Origin: Reticulitermes speratus
Lineage: Eukaryota > Arthropoda > Insecta > Blattodea > Rhinotermitidae
Direction of reading: 5' to 3'
Assembly (NCBI GenBank): GCA_021186555.1
Contig: JAJKFL010000010.1
Location: 3,377,085 to 3,441,084 of the forward strand
Length of the DNA: 64,000 nucleotides
Part shown: piece by piece, positions 58,601 to 64,000 of the stretch
How the letters are laid out: each line of letters starts with the position of its first letter
Numbering within the stretch: the first letter of the stretch is position 1
The notes under the pieces: model-generated
Seen by the model: the letters and a program-made list of their open reading frames with translations, nothing else
Told to the model about the DNA's origin: nothing
The model's database searches: none
Translations under genes and position numbers: made by a program

Positions 58601-60694
58601 CGAGTAGGAAAGGCTCGGACTCTTGCTTCTTTATAGGCAAGAGCTACTCATAATCAATAAATGATTTTAAATTTTCAATAACTACCGCAGTTCTAAATCA
58701 AGAATGGGCTACAGTGAACTTATAAGCAAATAATGAGTAAACATTTGGGCAGGAGGGCCAAATCAAGAGAAAAAAACGTTTGCGGACCAAATTGCACGTA
58801 GCACCTACTTTACTTTTTTGTCAATAATGATAATACCCTGTCGTCAATACTGTTGCTGTAATTAATCTTTAAAAATTCAAACTAATGATACAAAATCTGA
58901 AATTAATCTTACCTATGAAGTCCTTATTTATATCTCTTTTATAATAAATGCTAAGTAAAATAAATGGGGCACATAGGTCTATACATAACTGAGTTTCGTG
59001 TTTCCTTTCTCTTCCACTTGTTTAAGCATTTTTGCCACTCTTCAAGATGAAAGCACATCACTGAGAAAACTGACATTGCTGATTAGTGACTAAAATGTTA
59101 ATATCTGGGATAAGTGACATATTACAATGCAAAGACAGCTCTCTAACCTTTCACTGTCGAGTTGATTTCCATATGGTTCTTCACAACATTTGTCATGTCA
59201 AATAAAGTGTTGACAAATATAAGTACTGCCAACAAGGCTATCTTTTGTTGGACATTGTTTCTGAGAATTTGAAATTAATAGTGAGACAGAGTTTATAGAA
59301 GTCAAGAAGATAATTATTCGTCGAATTTCGTATTTTTTGTTTGTTTCGAGCTTCCGAAATTAGATCGTGGGACGCACTGTAAAAGCAGAACAGCCGCATG
59401 CATCCCACTGCCCATTGCTGCTGTAGAAACTCAATCTGTTTTGCACCTTTAAGTTTTTCACCCTCCTCCTGTTTACAAATTCCTGTTAGGAAATGTAACT
59501 TTAGTGCTACTTGTTAAATCTGACAACTACGATGATACCCCAAAACTAATTACAAAGATTAACTTAAACCAAAACACAACTTTCTTCCCATGAAACTTAC
59601 TTGAAAGCACTTTGGCTGTAGATATTCAAGTATGAAAATGCTTTAAATATGACACTGAAAGATTTGAGGTTCTCAGAGTGGTGCTGCTATGGCTTCAGGT
59701 ATCCTAGGATGTGACACTGTGTTGTTGGTGAGTGGTTCCCTGGCATTTCAAATGAATGTCGATAACAACTCACCTGACACAACCTGAGTCCACATCCCAA
59801 CTATGATACTCTAATACAGGACAAAATGTCAAAAGAAACTGGACATATGGATGCTACACACACAACACACAGTGACGGATTTGTCTTCTGGGTTGTTTTA
59901 TTTCTTTCCAAACTAATACACAAAACAGAATGTCTAAGTGCTGAAGCAGACAGAATACCAAGTGTAAATCATGTCACTGACAGAAGCTGCTTTTCAAGAA
60001 CTGTCAGTTTCATCACTGAAATACTCTGTGAAACACAACATAGTGGAAACATATTACAGCACAGAAAAACTACCACACACCTATTATTAGAGCTCAGCAA
60101 GAAGTGCTTAGGTCAAATGTTGCAGATTTTGACTTATGCCAAAAATACAGATTTGCTCCACTGTTCCAGAAGTAAGAAATGAAATGATTTACTAAATCCT
60201 ATTTATTTCAATCACAAAGAAACACATGAGTACATTTAAGTATAATTACTCAATTCTACAGTGAAACGTGTATCCATCATTTCTTAAGGGACCATGGGAA
60301 AAAAAGCAAATAAAAGTGGCAAAATAAAAGTTATGGGAAAACATTAAATGGGTCAGAAACATAACAAAACAACAAAAGGGGAAAACTGTACATTTTCCAT
60401 GTAGGCCTATAAAAATAATAAACAAATAAGTTCCTACCTTGCATTGTGCATGTATTACTTCACCGTTCAAAATCAAACTAAATACACTCACTACGCAATA
60501 GATACCAAGGTAATATATTGCCCAGTGTCTTTCATTGGATATTAACAAACAAATAAAAAGTTACTTTAATACCCATGTTCAAATGACCTTCTTCTGAAGT
60601 AATCTGTTACATGATAACTGTTTAGTTGAAACCTTATGTTTCAGACAAAACAGTGCCAATTCCAAGTTCAAGATATTCTGTTCATCACACTTAC
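58601..60694. other. Probable intron or intergenic, nothing firm
   Basis: Short possible exons on the minus strand (about 60438-60477 and 59990-60050) do not fit the phases of their neighbours. No repeats recognised. Confidence 0.4.
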
Positions 60695-61002
60695 CAGTGC
60701 TGGACAAGTAAAAGATTGACTGAAGATCTTCGTAAGCAGCACAGGCTTTGGTAAAACTTAGAAATTGTTCAGGGTCATGTTTGTCTTCCTCGGACTCTTC
60801 ACCAACACTTCCGCCACCCTCTCGTTCACCACAAAAATCACCAATGCTGGAGATGCCACACACAGCAATCTCAATGTCTACAGACAAGTAAGAAATGAAG
60901 TAATCATCCTCAGCATCGGGCTGAATCCAGTCCTCATGGGAAGCATCATCCTCTTCTCCAATACTGAAGTCCAAGTCGGCATCTTTGTTAAGTTCACACT
61001 CA
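60695..61002 (-). CDS. Candidate acidic exon of a host gene
   Basis: A minus-strand open stretch ends at a strong donor (CAGCACTG|GTAAGT). The upstream boundary is either 61002 (acceptor 'caatgcggcag') or 60877 (a better acceptor, 'tttcttacttgtctgtag'). The first third is very acidic (FSIGEEDDASHEDWIQPDAE); later come GEESEEDKHDPEQFL and ACAAYEDLQSIFYLSSTG. It exits in phase 1, while the next known exon (54881) needs phase 2, so at least one exon between is missing if both belong to one gene. Protein not recognised. Confidence 0.45.
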
Positions 61003-61360
61003 CTGCCGCATTGACAAAAATAATTCACAACTGCAGACTGTGTGACTACTCACCACCCCACTACTGTGAATTGTACTGCTAGTGACACACTAGTTTTCAA
61101 TTTGATGTCCTTTCCTTAGTCCATTGAGCACACAGTGTTTCCTCTACAACTGCTTGAAACATTTTACTGCACCCAAATCAAGGTGTTGTAACATGTTTGT
61201 GCAGTTCGGTGGACAATAAGCAACTTCTAAGTTCCTTAGAAATATATGTATCTGGTAGACGAGCAGCATGACTGTCCACAAACAACTGAATAATTATATC
61301 GTATTTAATCCAACAAATTGCACAATCAGTAATAAATAATCATTTGTCATTTATGATGTC

Positions 61361-61403
61361 CCTCCTAAATGTTTTGGCCTTTACAAGGCCATCATCAGGG
61401 AAG
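61361..61403 (-). ncRNA. Hammerhead-like motif, left arm of the 61-kb foldback
   Basis: Minus strand: CTTCC (pairs with GGAGG, with one G-T), CTGATGA, T, stem II GGCC/GGCC, AAAAC (G12 lost), ATTTA, GGAGG. The core is complete except G12, a catalytic base in hammerheads. Confidence 0.35.
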
Positions 61404-61970
61404 TTGTATACAAAGGAATACAAATACAGCAAATTCTGTCGAAGATGTGTACGTGCAGATTTAAAATACAATACCATCAATTAAAATTGCTAAAAATGTT
61501 TAAAGTATAAGTTACAAATGTTTTGCATTTATTAACAATACTTTGCCTTTCACTGCTGTTATCTTGATTCAAAGGGAGATATCCTTCAAATAATTAATAA
61601 AAATTTAAAATTTGTTTGGTTTCATACACAGGACAGCTGAATTGCAGTGTTTTAACTGTGAAATACCAGGTATGTACAGTTATTTCATACAGTTAAAACA
61701 CTGCGATTCAACCATCATGTGTATGAAACTAAAAGAATCTTAATTTTTATTAATTATTTGTAGGATAACTCCCTTTGAATCAAGATAACAAAAACTGATA
61801 TACATGTTTGTTAGCAATGAAAGATAAAAGATTGTTAAGAAATGCAAAACATTTGTAAGCGATTTATATTTTAAACACTTTTAGCAATTTTAATCAATAA
61901 TATTGTATTTTAACTCTACTCATGCACATCTTCGACAAAAGTTGCTGTATTTGTATTCCTTTGTATACAA

Positions 61971-62013
61971 CCTCACTGACAATGGCCTTGTAGAGGCTGA
62001 AACATGTAGGAGG
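61971..62013 (+). ncRNA. Hammerhead-like motif, right arm of the 61-kb foldback
   Basis: CCTCA, CTGACAA (G8 is A), a stem II GCCT/AGGC, TGAAAC, ATGTA, GGAGG. The arm retains GAAAC where the left arm lost it, and lost G8 where the left arm keeps it. Confidence 0.33.
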
Positions 62014-62887
62014 AACATCATAAAAGACAAATGATTAATTACTATTAATTGTGCAATTTGATGGATTAAAGCCTATATATTCAGTCTATTGCATGGAATA
62101 TGGATTACATTAAACTGAATAACCCTACCTTACACACTCCTGGGGGCACAGAGTGCCCTTAAAACCCTGTGAATATGGTCTTCATCATCAACGCTTTTTA
62201 TTTGCATAGTATTTTACATGAAGTATTTCATGCTTTTTAAAATGTCATTTCAATGATTTTCCAACCTATTCAGCATTAATAAATGTAAGTAGTAACAAAT
62301 AATAACAGGAATAATAATACCAATTCACACAATTGACAAATGCCAAATTCAACCAGGCAAAGAAAATATGATGATAAAAGACACTACTACTACCAACTGC
62401 AAAACACAGTTTCACGTTTGTAACTGTACAACTTAAGCTTCCCCCTCACCCCAGCTACTCAGCTACCATTCCTCACTTGGCTGACACGGCGACATTTTGA
62501 AATACTGTTACATCTCTAATGGTGATTACCAGCATAGGTAGGTTACTAATACTGCATGTTTAAAAAATATAACATTAATTTTGGTACTTTTCTTTCAGAA
62601 AAGATCAATCTGAGAATACTGTGGGTTGGGACCAACAATTCTGAACAAGTGATGTGGTAAAACAACACTTAAAAAAAACAGTGCATCTGACATAATTGTT
62701 AACCGTTTATATGGGTGGTTTTTCAGGACCACAAAAATAAGCAATACCTGGTGGAAAATGTAACACAGAGGAATGATGGATAGATGTTTCACTGCATATA
62801 AAGTCCAAAGCATTACACAGATAAAGAATTTGACAAGATTCAGAGGAGAGACTACACTAGTTTGAACAAAGTAATTACAATTCTCAT

Positions 62888-64000
62888 CTAGAAACTCTGG
62901 GCAGCCATGTCTCCTGCATCAATTCCTAGCATGGCCAGCTCATCTGCACTCATTCCTCCTACTGCATCTTGTTTCCTTATGGGAACTTCTTTCTTCAGAC
63001 TGACTGTTTTCGTTGGACTTCTATTTTCTGTCGGTAAAGGTGGTGGGAGAGGTCTTGATTCGTTTGCATGTGAATGTACGGTTGGCGCTTGTGACTGCGG
63101 ACTACCATGAATCATGTTTGGTTGGGGCGGACCTTGCATACCTGGGTGTCCCATCATGGGTCCTGGAGGACCATTCATACCATAAGCAGGACCTGGACCA
63201 GGCATCCCAGGAGGGCCATACATGCCAGGAAGCCCCTGTGGAGGTGCCTGCATACTGGCAGGCCCTGGAGCTGGTGGACCATGCATCCCATGCATAGGAC
63301 CCATCATTGGAGGGCCACCTCCACCCATCATCTGTGCAGGAATCTGGGGAGAGCCACTATAACCTTGCATTGGATGTGGTGGTGGTCCATGACCTGGCAT
63401 CATTGGTGGGCCTACCATCTGTGAATGAGCCATGCCTTGGGGCCACTGACCTTGATTCATTTGGGATGCACTGGGTAGCATGGAGGGAGGTTTTGGGCCA
63501 CTCTGAATCACTGCTGACTGAGATGAAACAGAACCAAGAAGTAAAGACTCATCTTTGTTCTCCATTCCTTCTGGACCTGGGAACAATATATTCAATGCAT
63601 CTTGGAAGTCTTTGGGGAGTGGAATGTCCGTAAGAGGCTTCTTGGGAGATGACTGTTCATCATTTCGAATATCACCAGAAGGTGATGTTTCTATGACAGG
63701 AGGAGCTATATCACTGTTAGAAGTGTCTTCATCTATTTCCATATCCTGCACTTCATTTACAACTAAAGCTTCTTCCAGTTTAGCACTGTCAAAGCCAACT
63801 GCAGTGTCTCCAGATTCAGCATCACCTAGTGACACAGGTACTACGAGTTTTGGTGGTAATTTTGGTCCACCTGGCAGTAACTCTACTGCACCTTCTGGTT
63901 TCTGATCAAACCTTGACTTGCGAGGTTCGTAAGGACCAACGTCAGCCTTTTCTCCAACATTTGTAAACTCCAACTTATACTGTGCTTGTACAATAGGATC
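62888..64000 (-). CDS. C-terminal part of a Pro/Gly/Met-rich protein (partial)
   Basis: The frame is open from the window edge (64000) to TAG at 62888-62890, about 370 residues; the 5' part lies outside. It starts with DPIVQAQYKLEFTNVGEKAD and YEPRKSRFDQ, a basic/charged part, then an acidic Ser/Thr stretch (DMEIDEDTSNSD) and IPLPKDFQDALNILFPGPEG. Next comes a long low-complexity tract of Gly-Pro-Pro, Met and His (about 62990-63450), and it closes with MSADELAMLGIDAGDMAAQSF. Such tracts are typical of nuclear RNA-processing or transcription proteins, but I do not recognise the family. No donor is evident before the stop, so this looks like the last coding exon; the 3' UTR would extend towards about 62200, where AATAAA occurs. 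Confidence 0.7.
   Translation of the reverse strand, partial: DPIVQAQYKLEFTNVGEKADVGPYEPRKSRFDQKPEGAVELLPGGPKLPPKLVVPVSLGDAESGDTAVGFDSAKLEEALVVNEVQDMEIDEDTSNSDIAPPVIETSPSGDIRNDEQSSPKKPLTDIPLPKDFQDALNILFPGPEGMENKDESLLLGSVSSQSAVIQSGPKPPSMLPSASQMNQGQWPQGMAHSQMVGPPMMPGHGPPPHPMQGYSGSPQIPAQMMGGGGPPMMGPMHGMHGPPAPGPASMQAPPQGLPGMYGPPGMPGPGPAYGMNGPPGPMMGHPGMQGPPQPNMIHGSPQSQAPTVHSHANESRPLPPPLPTENRSPTKTVSLKKEVPIRKQDAVGGMSADELAMLGIDAGDMAAQSF

Larger units (their letters stand above)
61304..62069. mobile_element. Foldback element, 766 bp, arms of about 370 bp
   Basis: The left arm from 'ttaatccaacaaattgcac' is mirrored by the right arm ending 'gtgcaatttgatggattaa'. Arms stay about 80-85% complementary and meet near 61687. 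Each arm carries a hammerhead-like motif. No coding capacity. Confidence 0.85.

Noticed and set aside
59990-60050. Short frame SISVMKLTVLEKQLLS after a CAG acceptor
   Set aside because: Weak donor (GTGACA) and no phase support.
60438-60477. 40-bp exon encoding LILNGEVIHAQCK
   Set aside because: Has acceptor-like and donor-like sites, but the phases fit neither the 60695 exon nor the 54881 exon.
62907-63905. Several plus-strand frames opposite the Pro/Gly/Met-rich exon
   Set aside because: Mirror frames of a GC-rich, biased coding strand; the minus frame is continuous to the window edge and has balanced acidic and basic regions outside the low-complexity tract.

Overview
Eukaryotic nuclear DNA, very probably from a large repeat-rich insect genome. 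A cockroach-like (blattodean) source is my best guess, resting on the repeat families, the expanded ionotropic-receptor cluster and an interstitial TTAGG tract (the usual insect telomere motif). It is not bacterial: genes have GT-AG introns, 5' UTR introns and low density, and the space between them is SINEs, LINE tails, MITEs, foldback elements and tandem arrays. Long tandem arrays alone make up roughly 10 kb of the 64 kb. Left third (1-18.5 kb): mostly repeats. It holds 31-bp, 60-bp, 21-bp and 39-bp minisatellites, several tRNA-derived SINEs, a 5'-truncated LINE, a TTAGG-like tract, and one plausible promoter with a first exon whose only codon is ATG (about 9.5-9.7 kb). Middle (18.5-44 kb): a same-strand cluster of three divergent ionotropic receptors (IRs). 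The central one is an intact intronless reading frame (31219-33051); the two flanking copies are broken by frameshifts and stops. Between them lie an intact transposase-like zinc-finger gene (25640-27322, minus), a deleted mariner with clear terminal repeats, and large 114-bp, 67-bp, 35-bp and 43-bp arrays. Right third (46-64 kb): host genes on the minus strand. By matching splice sites and phases I can chain six exons (54881 down to 47271) into the C-terminal part of one protein that I do not recognise. A further exon lies near 60.7-61.0 kb, and at the window edge is the C-terminal part of a proline/glycine/methionine-rich protein (62888-64000 and beyond). The introns hold a decayed mariner, LINE pieces and foldback elements. 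The most unusual signal is a dispersed set of 40-45 nt motifs carrying a hammerhead-ribozyme-like core (CTGANGA, stem II, GAAAC, short stem III, closing stem I). Several sit as head-to-head pairs in the arms of long palindromes (22.7, 51.8-52.7 and 61.3-62.1 kb). This resembles the hammerheads known from Penelope-like elements, but here they are in non-coding foldback copies. A 221-bp, about 97% identical tract shared by the intact IR and one IR pseudogene, inside otherwise diverged sequence, looks like gene conversion. A 39-bp minisatellite has grown out of the interior of a SINE.
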